Positions 23,127 through 33,252 are shown, numbered from the stretch's first letter. The stretch is DNA of 64,000 nt from Micromonospora avicenniae (GCF_900156065.1 NZ_FTNF01000006.1:186001-250000); one strand, 5' to 3'. Program-made: numbers and translations. The notes: generated by a model from the sequence alone, not told the origin.

Positions 23127-25448
23127 TCAGCCCGGGGTGCCACCGGCCCGGGTCAGCAGCAGTCCCTGAAGATGGGTCAACGGTTCCTCCCCGGTTCCGG
23201 GCCGGCGCGTCCAGGTGCCGTCCTCGGCCAGCTCGAACGCCTCCACGTCGGGGCTCATCGCGGCGGAGAGCACGTGGTCCAGTTCGGCCCGGGCGACCGG
23301 GTCGGTGACCTTCACCAGCGCCTCGACCCGCCGGTCCAGGTTCCGGTGCATCAGGTCGGCCGAACCGATCCAGAACTCGGCGTCGCCGTTGTTGCCGAAC
23401 CGGAAGATCCGGGAGTGCTCCAGGAAACGGCCGAGGATCGAACGGACCCGGATGTTCTCCGACAGCCCCGGCACCCCAGGCCGCAGCGTGCACATCCCGC
23501 GGATCAGCAGGTCGACGTGGACGCCGGCCTGCGAGGCGCGGTAGAGCGCGTCGGTGACGGCCTCGTCGACCAGCGAGTTCACCTTGAACTGGACCAGGCC
23601 GGGCATGCCCAGCCGGACGTGGGCGATCTCCCGTTCGATCCGCTCGACGAGGCCGCTGCGGATGCCCTGCGGCGCCACCAACAGCCGGCGGTACGCGGTC
23701 TGCCGGCTGTAGCCGGTGAGGACGTTGAAGAGGTCGGTCAGGTCGGCGCCGATCTCCGGGTCGGCGGTGAGCATCCCGAAGTCCTCGTAGAGCCGGGCCG
23801 TCTTCGGGTGGTAGTTGCCGGTGCCGATGTGGCAGTACCGGCGGATCTGGTTGCCCTCCTGCCGCACCACCAACGCGGTCTTGCAGTGCGTCTTCAGCCC
23901 CACCAGGCCGTACACGACGTGGCAGCCGGCCCGTTCCAGCGTCCGGGCCCAGCCGATGTTCGCCACCTCGTCGAAGCGGGCCTTCAGCTCCACCAGCACC
24001 ACCACCTGCTTGCCCGCTGCGGCGGCGTCGACCAGGGCGTCGACGATGGGGGAGTCGCCACTGGTGCGGTAGAGGGTTTGCTTGATGGCCAGCACGTTCG
24101 GGTCGGCGGCGGCCTGCTCGATGAAGCGCTGCACGCTGGTGGCGAACGAGTGGTACGGGTGGTGCACCAGGATGTCCCCGTCGCGCAGCGTGGCGAACAC
24201 GCTGCGCGGCACCTCGCCTTCGGTGAGCCGTGGGTGGGTGGCCGGTACGAACGGCTTGTCCTTCAGGTCCGGCCGGTCCGCCTCCTCGTAGAGCTGCCAG
24301 AGTGCGGAAAGGTCGAGCAGGCCGGGCACCCGCAGCACGTCCTGGTCGTCCATGTCGAGTTCGCGGACGAGCAGATCGAGCATGTAGTCGGTGATCGAGG
24401 CGGCCACCTCCAGCCGTACCGGCGGGCCGAACCGTCGCCGGGCCAGCTCCCGCTCCAGCGCCTGGAGCAGATCCTCGTCCCGGTCCTCGTCGACCTCCAC
24501 CTCGGCGTTGCGGGTGACCCGGAACAGGTGGCACTCGACCACCTGCATGCCCGAGAAGAGCTGGCCGAGGTGCACCGAGATCAGGTCCTCCACCGGCAGC
24601 ATCCGCACGCCGGGCAGGCCGCGCTGTACCCGGACGAAGCGGGGCACGTTGTTGGGCACCTTCACCCGGGCGAAGAGCTCCGACCCGCCGTCGGGATCGC
24701 GTACCGCCACGGCCAGGTTGAGTGACCGCCCCGAGATGTACGGGAACGGGTGCGCCGGGTCGACCGCCAGCGGCGTGAGCACCGGGAAGATCTGCTCACG
24801 GAAGTACGCGCGCAGCCGCTCCCGCTCGGCGTCGTCCAGTTCGGCCCAGCGCATTATGCGGATGTCCTCGGCCGCGAGCTGCGGGAGCACGTCCTCGACG
24901 AAGGTCGCGGCGTGCCGGGCCGCCAGGGCGGCGCTCTTCTCGGCGATCAGACCCAGCTGGGTGCGCAGGGGCATCCGGTCCCCGCCGCGAACCGGCAGCC
25001 CGGCCTGCAGGCGGCGCTTCAGTCCGGCGACCCGGACCATGTAGAACTCGTCCAGATTGCTGGCGAAGATGGCCAGGAACTTGGCCCGTTCCAGCAGCGG
25101 GGTGCGCGGGTCCTCGGCGAGGGCGAGCACCCGCGCGTTGAAGTCGAGCCAGGAGAGTTCCCGGTTGAGGAACCGGTCCTCGGGCAGCGGCGCAGCCTCC
25201 GGCGGGTCCTCGCGGGCAGTGGCCGCCCCGGGGCGCGGGTTCACCGGTCCGGCCTCGGCGACCGGGTCGAGCACCTCCTCCAATCCACTGGAGGCGGCCG
25301 CCGCGTCGGCCTCGGGAGTTCGAGCGCGGGCGTGCTCGGTCGGACGGTCGGCGCGGAAGCGGCCGTCGGTGCCGCGCCGCCGGTTGCCGTTACGGGCCGC
25401 TGACTCTTCGGTGGTGGGCTGGGCGGGATCCTCGCGAGGGGTGCTCAC
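23127..25448 (-). CDS. ppk: polyphosphate kinase 1
   Basis: About 773 residues. An N-terminal low-complexity extension (about 1-85, Pro/Glu/Arg/Ala) precedes the core: [82 protein letters not shown]. The autophosphorylated histidine is His540 in [20 protein letters not shown], and the second active-site histidine is in [12 protein letters not shown]. It makes polyphosphate reversibly from ATP and associates with the membrane. I take the GTG at 25448 (STPREDPAQ), since the extra 11 codons upstream look like non-coding DNA. It is convergent with nothing and runs in the same direction as mutT1. Confidence 0.93.
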   Translation of the reverse strand: MSTPREDPAQPTTEESAARNGNRRRGTDGRFRADRPTEHARARTPEADAAAASSGLEEVLDPVAEAGPVNPRPGAATAREDPPEAAPLPEDRFLNRELSWLDFNARVLALAEDPRTPLLERAKFLAIFASNLDEFYMVRVAGLKRRLQAGLPVRGGDRMPLRTQLGLIAEKSAALAARHAATFVEDVLPQLAAEDIRIMRWAELDDAERERLRAYFREQIFPVLTPLAVDPAHPFPYISGRSLNLAVAVRDPDGGSELFARVKVPNNVPRFVRVQRGLPGVRMLPVEDLISVHLGQLFSGMQVVECHLFRVTRNAEVEVDEDRDEDLLQALERELARRRFGPPVRLEVAASITDYMLDLLVRELDMDDQDVLRVPGLLDLSALWQLYEEADRPDLKDKPFVPATHPRLTEGEVPRSVFATLRDGDILVHHPYHSFATSVQRFIEQAAADPNVLAIKQTLYRTSGDSPIVDALVDAAAAGKQVVVLVELKARFDEVANIGWARTLERAGCHVVYGLVGLKTHCKTALVVRQEGNQIRRYCHIGTGNYHPKTARLYEDFGMLTADPEIGADLTDLFNVLTGYSRQTAYRRLLVAPQGIRSGLVERIEREIAHVRLGMPGLVQFKVNSLVDEAVTDALYRASQAGVHVDLLIRGMCTLRPGVPGLSENIRVRSILGRFLEHSRIFRFGNNGDAEFWIGSADLMHRNLDRRVEALVKVTDPVARAELDHVLSAAMSPDVEAFELAEDGTWTRRPGTGEEPLTHLQGLLLTRAGGTPG

Positions 25449-25502
25449 CCGCCCATAATCACCCGATACGGGTGAACGCAAAATGAACTTCGAGCCGACT
25501 GG

Positions 25503-25700
25503 TCAGATCATCGTCGGCAACGTCACCCGGAGCACCTCGCCGGCCGCGTCGGTCTCCACCCGTACCCGCTGGCCCAGACGGAGCAGGCGCAGCCCGGAGG
25601 CGTCGAAGGCGCGGGCCGGGAAGGGCAGCTCGGTGCCGTCGTCGAGGAGCAGCACGCCGCTGCGGGTCGCCGCGTCGTAGGTGGCCACCGTGCCCTGCAT
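25503..25700 (-). CDS. small OB-fold (cold-shock-like) protein
   Basis: A 65-residue protein, MQGTVATYDAATRSGVLLLD, then LPFPARAFDASGLRLLRLGQ and RVRVETDAAGEV. The pattern of short beta strands with a buried Gly matches the cold-shock/S1-like OB fold, but the aromatic RNA-binding motifs of true CspA are missing. It is a common actinobacterial neighbour of ppk and cofC. The ATG at 25700 is chosen over one 15 bp upstream because a TACGGT box lies 6 bp before it. Confidence 0.7.
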   Translation of the reverse strand: MQGTVATYDAATRSGVLLLDDGTELPFPARAFDASGLRLLRLGQRVRVETDAAGEVLRVTLPTMI

Positions 25701-25706
25701 GCGAGC

Positions 25707-25712
25707 ACCGTA
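25707..25712 (-). promoter_or_regulatory. -10 box of the OB-fold gene
   Basis: TACGGT on the minus strand, 6 bp from the ATG at 25700. Confidence 0.45.
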
Positions 25713-25727
25713 CACCGGCGGGCCGGC

Positions 25728-26366
25728 TCAGCCCGGTGCGGCGGCCCGGTCGACGGTGAGCGCGGCGGTGTACGGCCCCAACCCGAGCCGGGCGGCGGCG
25801 GTCAGGTCCGCCGCCGTGTCCACGTCGCGCCGCAGACTCGGCCAAACGCCTGTCAACGGCAGCGCCCCGCTCGCGGCGTGCGCCGCCGCCGAGCGCGCCC
25901 CGAAGTGGGGTCGCAGCGCCACCCCCGGCGGCCTGGTGAGCAGCACCGTCCCGTCGCCCGGGGCGTCGGCCACGTACCGCCGTACCGCCGGGCCCTCCTC
26001 GGCGGCATGTAGCGCGTCGGCCAGGTCGGCGGGGCGCAGCGCCGGCAGGTCCGCGGTGAGGCCGGCCACCCAGCCGGCACCCGCGGCGTCCGCGCCGTGC
26101 CGGAAGGCCGCGTTCAGCCCGGCGGCGGGCAGATCCGGCAGCACCCGGGCCCCGAGGTCCCGGGCCACGGCGCCGATCCGCGCGTCGTCGGTGACGAGGA
26201 GCACGTCGGCGACCACCGGGCAGGCCCGCACCGCGCGGACCGTGTCGGCCGCCAGGGCCAACGCCAACTCCTCGTGGGGTACGCCCGGCAGCGCTCCACG
26301 CAGGCGACTCTTCGCCGCCGTCAGGCGCTTCGCCGGCACCACCACGGCCCACCTCGGCTGACTCAC
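25728..26366 (-). CDS. cofC: 2-phospho-L-lactate/PEP guanylyltransferase (coenzyme F420 synthesis)
   Basis: A 212-residue nucleotidyltransferase-fold enzyme. WAVVVPAKRLTAAKSRLRGAL near the start is the GTP-binding loop; DVLLVTDDARIGAVARDLGA, GLNAAFRHGAD, VAGLTADLPALRPADL and PHFGARSAAAHAASGA match CofC/FbiD. It activates phosphoenolpyruvate or 2-phospholactate with GTP for F420 assembly. The GTG at 26366 opens the conserved sequence; the longer frame upstream overlaps plsC on the other strand and is spurious. CAGGAT lies 6 bp before the GTG, a weaker -10-like match. Confidence 0.88.
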   Translation of the reverse strand: MSQPRWAVVVPAKRLTAAKSRLRGALPGVPHEELALALAADTVRAVRACPVVADVLLVTDDARIGAVARDLGARVLPDLPAAGLNAAFRHGADAAGAGWVAGLTADLPALRPADLADALHAAEEGPAVRRYVADAPGDGTVLLTRPPGVALRPHFGARSAAAHAASGALPLTGVWPSLRRDVDTAADLTAAARLGLGPYTAALTVDRAAAPG

Positions 26367-26493
26367 GCCACAATCCTGCCAGCTGGTCGTCGGTACCCTC
26401 GCTGGCCCGCACCATGGGCGAGCAGGCATGATTTCCGCTGCGGGGAGCGCCGGCGGTCCGGTGCGCGGACCCCGAGCGGCACGAGGAGGCGCG

Positions 26494-27225
26494 GTGGCAC
26501 GGCGGAGACTGGGATTCTGGCCACGGTTGGCCGCGATGCTGGTGAAGCCGATCATGTCGGTGTGGACCCGGCGGACCTGGCAGGGCATGGAACACCTGCC
26601 CCAGGACGGCGGCGTGATCATCGTGGCGAATCACCTGTCGCACGCCGACCCGCTCGTCTCCGCGCACTTCATCTTCGACGCGGGCCGCTGGCCGCAGTAC
26701 CTGGCGAAGGCGAGCCTGTTCCGGGTGCCGGTGCTGGGGTGGATCCTGCACCGTTGCCGCCAGATCCCGGTGGAGCGGGGCACCGTCGACGCAGCCCGGT
26801 CGCTCGCGACGCTGGTGAAGGCGGTCCAGGCCGGCGACGCCGTGGTGATCTACCCGGAGGGCACCACCAGCCGGGAACCGGACCTGTGGCCGATGCGGGG
26901 CAAGACCGGCGCCGCGCGGCTGGCGCTGGCCACCGGCGCCCCGGTCGTCCCGGTCGCGATGTGGGGTCCGGAGCGGATCTTCGACCCGCGGACGAAGCGG
27001 CTCAGCCTGCGCCCGCGGATCCCGGTGACCGTGGTGGCAGGCCCGCCGATCGACCTGAGCCGGTGGGCGGGCGCGGCCCCCGGGCGGGTCGTCCTCGAAG
27101 AGGTCAGCGACACGATCATGCTGCGGCTGCGGGACATGCTCGCCGAGGTCCGCGGCGGCACACCCCCGCCGCTCTGGGAGCGATCGAACCGTTCGCAGCG
27201 CCAGCAGCAGGGCGAGTCGGCGTGA
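26494..27225 (+). CDS. plsC: 1-acyl-sn-glycerol-3-phosphate acyltransferase
   Basis: A 243-residue membrane-associated acyltransferase. Motif I is NHLSHADP (about 46-53), motif II covers the [20 protein letters not shown] area, and motif III is [12 protein letters not shown] (about 112-123). It makes phosphatidic acid from lysophosphatidic acid. The GTG at 26494 has GAGGAGG 7 bp upstream, so the more distal ATG at 26428 is unlikely. Downstream it is linked to gpsA by a 25-codon mini-frame with GTGA overlaps at each end, so lipid genes plsC and gpsA probably share a transcript. Confidence 0.9.
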   Translation: MARRRLGFWPRLAAMLVKPIMSVWTRRTWQGMEHLPQDGGVIIVANHLSHADPLVSAHFIFDAGRWPQYLAKASLFRVPVLGWILHRCRQIPVERGTVDAARSLATLVKAVQAGDAVVIYPEGTTSREPDLWPMRGKTGAARLALATGAPVVPVAMWGPERIFDPRTKRLSLRPRIPVTVVAGPPIDLSRWAGAAPGRVVLEEVSDTIMLRLRDMLAEVRGGTPPPLWERSNRSQRQQQGESA

Positions 27226-27296
27226 GCGAGCGAACCATCAAGCACAGCAGCGGGGCGCCTCGCGCCGCCGCGAAGCGGAGCGGAGCGGCGGCGTGA
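27222..27296 (+). other. 25-codon linking mini-frame between plsC and gpsA
   Basis: GTG at 27222 overlaps the plsC stop (GTGA); its own TGA (27294-27296) overlaps the gpsA GTG. It begins [19 protein letters not shown] and ends SGAAA. Both ends carry the identical TGAGCGAGCG. It may be a translated coupling element, a fossil duplication of the gpsA start, or a copy of a dispersed repeat. Confidence 0.4.
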
Positions 27297-28309
27297 GCGA
27301 GCGGAGCGGACACGTCGCGGTGCTCGGTGCCGGCTCCTGGGGCACCGCGTTCGCCAAGATCCTCGCCGATGCCGGCCGGGAGGTGACCATCTGGGCACGG
27401 CGGCAGCCGGTCGCCGACACCCTGCGGGCCGAGCGGCGCAACCCGGAGTACCTGCCGCACCTGGTCTTGCCGGGGCACGTTACCGCGACCACCGACGCCG
27501 CCGAAGCGATCACCGGTGCCGAGCTGGTGGTGCTGGCCGTGCCCTCGCAGACGTTGCGCGCCAACCTCGCCGAGTGGGCCGGGCACGTACACCCGGACGC
27601 CACGCTGGTGTCGTTGATGAAGGGCATCGAACTCGGCACCACCAAGCGGATGAGTGAGGTGATCGTCGAGGCCGCCGGGGTGGCGGCGCATCGGGTCGTG
27701 GTCGTCTCCGGTCCGAACCTGGCTCCGGAGATCGCCGCCGAGCAGCCGGCCGCGACCGTGGTGGCCGGTACGGACAGCCGGCGGACGGCGCTCGTGCAGT
27801 CGTCGATCCGGACGCCGTACCTCCGCCCGTACACGAACGACGACGTGATCGGCTGCGAGCTGGGCGGGGCGGTCAAGAACGTGATCGCCCTGGCGTACGG
27901 GATCGCCACCGCGATGGGCTTCGGCGACAACACCCGGGCGATGCTGATGACCCGGGGCCTGGCCGAGACCGCCCGCCTGGGCGTTGCGCTCGGCGCGGAC
28001 CCGATCACCTTCGCCGGCCTCGCCGGCATGGGCGACCTGGTCGCCTCCTGCTCCTCGCCGTTGGCTCGCAACCGCACCTTCGGTGAGCACCTGGGGCGGG
28101 GCGAGACGATGGAGCAGGCGCAGACCGCCACCCGGCAGACCGCCGAGGGTGTGAAGAGCTGCCTCTCGATCCGTGACCTGGCCCGGGCGCACGGCGTGGA
28201 GATGCCGATCACCGAGCAGGTCGAGCGGATCTGCCACGAGGGGATGGACCCCCGGATCGCGGTCGACACGCTGATGAGCCGTACCGCCAAGCCCGAGTCG
28301 TATGAGTGA
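27293..28309 (+). CDS. gpsA: glycerol-3-phosphate dehydrogenase [NAD(P)+]
   Basis: A 338-residue cytoplasmic enzyme making sn-glycerol 3-phosphate for phospholipids. The Rossmann motif is [20 protein letters not shown] (about 8-27); [40 protein letters not shown], the catalytic lysine region [18 protein letters not shown] and [20 protein letters not shown] follow the family. It usually adds 330-340 residues, as here. GTG start. The last codons overlap the next gene (ATGAGTGA). Confidence 0.95.
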   Translation: MSERSGHVAVLGAGSWGTAFAKILADAGREVTIWARRQPVADTLRAERRNPEYLPHLVLPGHVTATTDAAEAITGAELVVLAVPSQTLRANLAEWAGHVHPDATLVSLMKGIELGTTKRMSEVIVEAAGVAAHRVVVVSGPNLAPEIAAEQPAATVVAGTDSRRTALVQSSIRTPYLRPYTNDDVIGCELGGAVKNVIALAYGIATAMGFGDNTRAMLMTRGLAETARLGVALGADPITFAGLAGMGDLVASCSSPLARNRTFGEHLGRGETMEQAQTATRQTAEGVKSCLSIRDLARAHGVEMPITEQVERICHEGMDPRIAVDTLMSRTAKPESYE

Positions 28310-29438
28310 GGACCGAATGAGCGAGTTGGGGGACGGTACCCGCTGCGTGCACGCGGGCCTGCCCGAGCCGGCGCCGGGGCAGCCCTTCCTGCCCGGCCCG
28401 GTCTTCGCCGCGCCGTACCACCTCGACCCGTGGCAGGGGCCGGCGGGCGCGGCGAACGGTTACGGCCGCCCCGACAACCCGACCCGGCGGCTGCTGGAGG
28501 CCGCGGTCGGGGAGTTGGAGGGCGGTGACTGCCGGGTCTTCGCCAGCGGGCAGGCGGCGATCACCGGTCTGCTGCTAACCGTGCTGCGTCCGGGTGACAC
28601 GGTGCTGCTCCCCGCCGACGGGTACTTCCCGGTCCGGGCCTTCGCCACGGACACGCTGGAGCCGATGGGCGTACGGGTGGTCTTCGTGCCGACGGTCGGG
28701 CCGTACCCGACGTTGGAGGGGGTCCGGCTGGTGCTGGTGGAGACCCCCGCGAACCCGGGGCTGGACGTGGTCGACGTGGCCGCGCTGGCCGACCTGGCAC
28801 ACGCGGCGGGCGCGCTGCTCGCGGTGGACAACACCACCGCCACCCCGCTCGGCCAGCGACCGTTGGACCTCGGCGCGGACCTGGTGGTCGCCTCGGGCAC
28901 TAAGGCGCTCACCGGCCACTCCGACCTGCTGCTCGGCTACGTGGCCAGCCGGTCGGCGGAGCTGATCGAGGCGGTCACGCTCTGGCGCAACGCCACCGGG
29001 GCGGTCCCGGGCGCGTTCGACGCGTGGCTGGCGCACCGGTCGCTGGCGACCATGGACCTGCGGCTGGGCCGGCAGTCCGCCAACGCCGAGGCGATCGCCG
29101 CGCTGCTCGCCGGCCGCGCGGACGTGACCGGCCTGCGCTGGCCGGGCCGGCCGGAAGACCCGGCATACCCGGTGGCGTCGACGCAGATGCGCCGCATGCC
29201 GGGGGTGCTCTCCTTCGATCTCGGTGACGCCGACCGGGTCGCCCGGTTCATCGACGCCGCCCGGCTGGTCGTCGCGGCCACCTCCTTCGGCGGCCTGCAC
29301 ACGACCGTGGACCGGCGGGCCCAGTGGGGGGACGACACCTCCGCGGGCTTCGTCCGCCTCTCCTGCGGGGTGGAGGACACCGCCGATCTGGTGGCCGACA
29401 TCGCCGCCGCGCTGGACGCCGCCGGCCCGATCAACTGA
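28302..29438 (+). CDS. cystathionine gamma-lyase-like PLP enzyme
   Basis: A 378-residue fold-type I enzyme of the Cys/Met metabolism family. TRCVHAG near the start, [59 protein letters not shown] and the PLP lysine in [18 protein letters not shown] are all present. Most such actinobacterial copies are labelled cystathionine gamma-lyase; beta-lyase or gamma-synthase activity is possible. It starts MSEDRMSEL, with two candidate ATGs (28302 and 28317); the first overlaps the gpsA stop, the second has GAGGA close by. Confidence 0.82.
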   Translation: MSEDRMSELGDGTRCVHAGLPEPAPGQPFLPGPVFAAPYHLDPWQGPAGAANGYGRPDNPTRRLLEAAVGELEGGDCRVFASGQAAITGLLLTVLRPGDTVLLPADGYFPVRAFATDTLEPMGVRVVFVPTVGPYPTLEGVRLVLVETPANPGLDVVDVAALADLAHAAGALLAVDNTTATPLGQRPLDLGADLVVASGTKALTGHSDLLLGYVASRSAELIEAVTLWRNATGAVPGAFDAWLAHRSLATMDLRLGRQSANAEAIAALLAGRADVTGLRWPGRPEDPAYPVASTQMRRMPGVLSFDLGDADRVARFIDAARLVVAATSFGGLHTTVDRRAQWGDDTSAGFVRLSCGVEDTADLVADIAAALDAAGPIN

Positions 29439-29494
29439 TCGCCGCCGCGGCGGGTTATGGTTCCGGGTGGCCCGGTGCCGGGCCCCCGATCTGA

Positions 29495-29602
29495 GGAGGT
29501 GAGTCCGATCCGACCGACAGCAGGACCGGCGCTCCCCTCCGAGTCCAGGCCGCGCCGATAGCGGCCACCGGGGGCGCCGACGAGCATCCCCGGAGGTTTG
29601 CC
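29495..29602 (+). promoter_or_regulatory. structured leader of the methyltransferase gene, with possible small frame
   Basis: GGAGGTGAGT (29495-29504) can pair with GCTCCCCTCC (29531-29540) at nine of ten positions. A second hairpin pairs CCGGGG (about 29567-29572) with CCCCGG (about 29590-29595), touching the ribosome site CGGAGG of the downstream ATG. A 20-residue frame (VSPIRPTAGPALPSES then RPRR) begins at GTG 29499 inside the first arm, but its ribosome site is too close to be convincing. Confidence 0.35.
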
Positions 29603-30391
29603 ATGACCGTGCCGTCCCACATCGATCGTTCCGCCCTGGTGCGGCAGCTACGTGCCGCCGGTTGCGTCTTCGCCGAGGACGAGGCGGAACTGCTGCTCGA
29701 CGCCGCCGATTCCCCGGAGGCGTTGGCCGGCCTCGTCGAACGCCGGATCGCCGGTGAACCGTTGGAGTACCTGCTCGGCTGGGCCGAGTTCTGCGGGCTG
29801 CGGATCGCCGTCGACCCGGGGGTGTTCGTGCCCCGCCGGCGTACCGCCCTGTTGGTGGAGGTCGCGGCGGAGCTCGCCGGCCCGTCCCCGGCCGTGGCGG
29901 ACCTCTGTTGCGGCTCGGGCGCGACCACGCTCGCGCTGGCGCGGCGGCTCGCACCGCGTTGGCTGGCCGCCGCCGACATCGACCCGGCGTCGGTGGCCTG
30001 CGCCCGGCGTAACCTCGCGGGCCTGGCCGCCCCGGTGTTCGAGGGCGATCTGTTCGCACCGCTGCCGCAGCAGTGGCGGGGCCGGTTGGACCTGGTCGTC
30101 GCCAACGCCCCGTACGTGCCGACGGCGGCGGTGGCGCTGATGCCGCAGGAAGCGCGTCTGCACGAGGTGCCGGTGGCGCTCGACGGTGGTCCGGACGGGC
30201 TGTCCGTGTTGCGCCGGGTGGCCGCCGGTGCGGCCCACTGGCTCGCGCCCGGTGGCCACCTGGTCGTGGAGGCGTCCGAGCGGCAGATCGACGCGCTGAG
30301 CGCGGCGTTCACCGCGGCCGGGCTGGTGCCCCGGGTACGGCACGACGAGGAACTGGACGCCACTGCGGTCACCGGTCGCCGCCCGGCCTGA
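29603..30391 (+). CDS. PrmC/HemK-related methyltransferase
   Basis: A 262-residue SAM-dependent enzyme. An N-terminal helical domain carries RIAGEPLEYLLGWAEFCGLR and VDPGVFVPRRRTALLVE (as in PrmC, which binds release factors). The SAM site is VADLCCGSGATTLALAR (about 97-113). The catalytic NPPY motif reads NAPYVP here. These features fit the group labelled putative protein N5-glutamine methyltransferase rather than PrmC itself. The target is unknown; the NPPY change still allows glutamine methylation in principle. GGAGG precedes the ATG. Confidence 0.85.
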   Translation: MTVPSHIDRSALVRQLRAAGCVFAEDEAELLLDAADSPEALAGLVERRIAGEPLEYLLGWAEFCGLRIAVDPGVFVPRRRTALLVEVAAELAGPSPAVADLCCGSGATTLALARRLAPRWLAAADIDPASVACARRNLAGLAAPVFEGDLFAPLPQQWRGRLDLVVANAPYVPTAAVALMPQEARLHEVPVALDGGPDGLSVLRRVAAGAAHWLAPGGHLVVEASERQIDALSAAFTAAGLVPRVRHDEELDATAVTGRRPA

Positions 30392-30507
30392 GCCCGCACT
30401 CGTTCCGGGCGGGGTGTTCCGGTCAACCGATGCGACCACGGGCCGCCGGGAGCCTGGTGGGCCGATGGAGATCGAACTAGCCTCTGATCAGGTTCGCTGG
30501 GGGAGGG

Positions 30508-31563
30508 GTGGGCGTGGGCAGCGCAGGGGTGCCGGTGGTGGTCGGGCTGGACAACGGTGGGAGCAGCAACAACGCCACAGTCCTGACGGTGGACGGTCGG
30601 TTCCTGGTGGACGAGCTGGTGGAGATCCCGAGCGAGGTGCACGCCGGGCCGGAGGCGGCGATCGACGCGCTGGCCCGCGCGCTGGACGGCGTCCTGGCCC
30701 ACACCGGTGTGCCGCGTGAGCTGGTACGCGCGGTGGGGCTGGACACTCCCGGCCCGGCGAGCGCCGCCGGGGTGATCTCCTCACGTGGCTCGACCAACTT
30801 CTCCGAACCGGCCTGGCGGGGCTTCGACGTGCGCGGTGCGCTCGAACGGAGACTCGAACTGCCGGTGACCTATCACAACGACGGCAACGCGGCCGCGCTC
30901 TACGCCCACCACGTCCACTTCGGAGCCGACGCGATGGTCCGGTCGTCGGTCTCCGCGATCGTCGGCACCGGTCTCGGTGGTGGTGTGGTGGAGAACGGCC
31001 GGGTGGTCTCCGGGGCGGCCGGGATGGCGGGCGAACTGGGTCACGTGCACATCCCGCTCACCGACCTGCTCGCCCCGGACCAGCCCGTGCCGGCCTGTGC
31101 CTGCGGGTTCGCCGGGGACGTGGAGAGCGTCGCCTCGCTGACCGCCATCGAGCGCAACCTGTTGCCGTACTGGCTGGGCCGCTACCCGGACCACCCGCTG
31201 GCCGCCGAGTCGCCGGCCCGGGCGGCACGTCTGGTGCGCGGCTACGGCGAGCGGGGCGACGAACTGGCCCGCGCCATCTTCACCCAGCAGGCGGCGGCCA
31301 TCGGCCGGCTGTTCACCATCGCCGCCAACTTCACCGACCCGCACGCGTACTTCGTCGGTGGCGGGGTGGTCGAGGCGGCGCCGGAGTTCCGCGACTGGTT
31401 CCTGGCGACCGTCCGCGAGCACACCACGCTGCGCGAGGAGCAGGCTGCGGTCGCCGCCTTCGCCCTGGTGCCGGACCGGGACATGGCCGGCGCGCGTGGC
31501 GTGGCCATCGCCGCGTTGGAGGCGCTGCGCGGCGGGTCGGCGCCCCGGCCGGTGATGACCTGA
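30508..31563 (+). CDS. ROK-family sugar kinase or regulator-like protein
   Basis: A 351-residue protein of the ROK fold. Phosphate 1 is VVVGLDNGGSSNNATVL; then LDTPGPASAAGVISSRGST and the catalytic region YHNDGNAAALYAHH (Asp-Gly-Asn), ATP-binding IVGTGLGGGVV, GELGHVHIPL and a reduced Cys cluster, CACGFAGDVES, instead of the CxCGxxGCxE zinc motif. There is no N-terminal helix-turn-helix, so it is more likely a kinase than a repressor. The GTG at 30508 has GGGGGAGGGG upstream, and TAGCCT (30478-30483) may be its -10 box. Confidence 0.82.
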   Translation: MGVGSAGVPVVVGLDNGGSSNNATVLTVDGRFLVDELVEIPSEVHAGPEAAIDALARALDGVLAHTGVPRELVRAVGLDTPGPASAAGVISSRGSTNFSEPAWRGFDVRGALERRLELPVTYHNDGNAAALYAHHVHFGADAMVRSSVSAIVGTGLGGGVVENGRVVSGAAGMAGELGHVHIPLTDLLAPDQPVPACACGFAGDVESVASLTAIERNLLPYWLGRYPDHPLAAESPARAARLVRGYGERGDELARAIFTQQAAAIGRLFTIAANFTDPHAYFVGGGVVEAAPEFRDWFLATVREHTTLREEQAAVAAFALVPDRDMAGARGVAIAALEALRGGSAPRPVMT

Positions 31564-31648
31564 GCGCGTGCCGGCCGGCCACCGCCCACGGGTGGCCGGC
31601 CGGGTCCGCGCTTCCGGCCACCACCCACCGGCAGCCGGACGTCGGAGA

Positions 31649-31849
31649 TCAGGGCTGTGGCGGTGCCTGGGCGAACGCGGCCCAGGCCGCCGGTGTGAAG
31701 AGCAGCGCCGGGCCGTGCGGATCCTTGGAGTCGCGTACCGCAACAAGGTCGGGGATCAAGGCCACCTCCACGCAGGCGCCTTCGTCGCCACTGCGGCTGC
31801 TCTTGCGCCAGGCGGCCGCGGCCAGGGCCGCGCTGATCGTCGGTGTCAT
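31649..31849 (-). CDS. DUF397 small protein
   Basis: A 66-residue protein, WRKSSRSGDEGACVEVALI, then VAVRDSKDPHGPALLFTPAAW. These are the DUF397 hallmarks. In Streptomyces such proteins are partners of WhiJ-type XRE regulators. The gene starts 5 bp after the stop of an XRE/DUF5753 regulator, reproducing that pair. The pair may act as regulator and antagonist; that is inferred from family behaviour. Confidence 0.88.
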   Translation of the reverse strand: MTPTISAALAAAAWRKSSRSGDEGACVEVALIPDLVAVRDSKDPHGPALLFTPAAWAAFAQAPPQP

Positions 31850-31854
31850 CCGTC

Positions 31855-32700
31855 CTACCGTCCCTTCAGGAGGTCGAGAAGTTTGTCGCGGCTGTCCGCC
31901 GGGCTGAGCGCGACGGTCCGCAGGTGTTCCATGATCTTGGTGCAGGTGCGCAGGTCACCGGGACCGTCGAGGATCATCTGACCGGCCACCGTCTCCACCG
32001 AGGCGATGATCGGGTCCTCGGGGTCGGCGAACTCCAGGATGTGCAGCGACCCTCGGGTGCCCCGGTGGTAGCCGGCGGCGAGTGGGATCACCTGGACGGT
32101 GATGTTCGGCAGCTCTGCCATCTTCACCAGGTGCCGCAGCTGGCCCTCCATCGCCGCCCGGTCGCCGACCGGTCGCAGCAGCGCGCCTTCGTCGATGACG
32201 GCGTCGAGGATCGGCGGGGCGTCTCCGGTGAGCCGTTGCTGACGGTCGAGGCGCAGCTTGACCCGCTGCTCCACCTGGTCGTCGCTGAGGGTGTGGGGGC
32301 CGCCCCGCATCACGCCGCGGATGTAGTCGGCGGTCTGGAGCAGGCCGGGCACCACCGAGGGCTCGAAGTTGGCGATGCCGGTCGCCTCGGCCTCCAGCGC
32401 GATGAAGTCGATGGTGCGGCGGTCCAGGAGGTAGGAGTAGGACACCCACCAACCGGGCTTTCGCGCGTCCTTGGCGAGCTGCACGGCTGCGGCGATCTCC
32501 TCCGGAGCGACCCCGTAGAGGGTGAGCAGGGCGCGTACGGTGGCCGGCTTGACCGGTGACTGAGCGTTCTCGTAGCGCGAGAGCGTGCTACGGGTGCTGT
32601 TGATTTCGTCGGCCGCCGTCTCCAGGGTCAGGCCGGCTGCCTCCCGGTGGGTGCGCAGGGCGAGCCCGAGACGGCGGGCGCGGGCGGTCTTCGGAGCCAT
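31855..32700 (-). CDS. XRE-family regulator with DUF5753 domain (WhiJ-like)
   Basis: A 281-residue protein. The N-terminal helix-turn-helix is LGLALRTHREAAGLTLETAA, then INSTRSTLSRYENAQSPVK. The C-terminal DUF5753 region contains IANFEPSVVPGLLQTADYIR, LRLDRQQRL, DAVIDEGALLRPVG, VQVIPLAAGYHRGTRGS and FADPEDPIIASVE. It is the upstream partner of the DUF397 protein. I use the ATG at 32700 (MAPKTARARR), since the 21 codons before it are not conserved in style. The 275 bp upstream are non-coding on both strands as far as I can see and are likely the shared promoter area. Confidence 0.88.
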   Translation of the reverse strand: MAPKTARARRLGLALRTHREAAGLTLETAADEINSTRSTLSRYENAQSPVKPATVRALLTLYGVAPEEIAAAVQLAKDARKPGWWVSYSYLLDRRTIDFIALEAEATGIANFEPSVVPGLLQTADYIRGVMRGGPHTLSDDQVEQRVKLRLDRQQRLTGDAPPILDAVIDEGALLRPVGDRAAMEGQLRHLVKMAELPNITVQVIPLAAGYHRGTRGSLHILEFADPEDPIIASVETVAGQMILDGPGDLRTCTKIMEHLRTVALSPADSRDKLLDLLKGR

Positions 32701-32975
32701 GCATCGATGGTTGCACATTTCTCTGGGAATCGGTACATGAGAGAACGCCAGTGAGAGTTGCATTCACGCCTGTACACCTGTCAATCTGTTACCGCGTCCT
32801 CACCGCCGGTTGTCGTGGCGACGGTGGTGGTGAGCGACCGGAGGGGATGGGGCGCGCGGCGGTCGGGTTCTCCCCCGTACCCGATCGCCGCGTGCCGCGC
32901 CGTTCCCACCCGCCGGAAGGGAGTGAGCGTGCATACCGGTCCGCGAGTCCACCCCGACCACCCCGGGAGTCGGCG

Positions 32976-33194
32976 ATGACCCGCTTCCTGGTGGTGCTCA
33001 CCGACGTGCGCCCGTTCGAGGGGAACGGTCGCAACGAGCGGACCTCTCCGGAACGGCGCCGCCAGGTCGTCGGCGCCAGCAACCGCGAGGCGGCCGAGCG
33101 GATCGCCGGCGCCTTCATGGCGCTGGGCATGGTCCGAGCCGGCCGGCAGCGGGTGAAGGTGATCGCCGTCGGACGACGGCGCTCCCGCGACTGA
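32976..33194 (+). CDS. small basic hypothetical protein
   Basis: A 72-residue protein, MTRFLVVLTDVRPFEGNGRN, followed by ERTSPERRRQVVGASNREAA and a basic end, GRRRSRD. No family is recognised. The hydrophobic beta start and amphipathic middle suggest a small folded domain. The ATG at 32976 has GGGAG upstream. It is divergent from the XRE gene. Confidence 0.5.
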   Translation: MTRFLVVLTDVRPFEGNGRNERTSPERRRQVVGASNREAAERIAGAFMALGMVRAGRQRVKVIAVGRRRSRD

Positions 33195-33252
33195 CCACAC
33201 CGGAGCCACCGCGACCGGCGCCGACCCGGCCGGCCACATGCCGGGCCGGGCT

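Noticed and set aside
29499..29561. 20-residue small gene upstream of the methyltransferase
   Set aside because: The GGAG motif directly abuts the GTG, leaving no spacer, so translation is doubtful. The stretch is better described as a structured leader.
31649..32700. DUF397/XRE pair as a toxin-antitoxin system
   Set aside because: WhiJ-type XRE and DUF397 pairs are common developmental regulators in actinobacteria; no toxin fold is visible.
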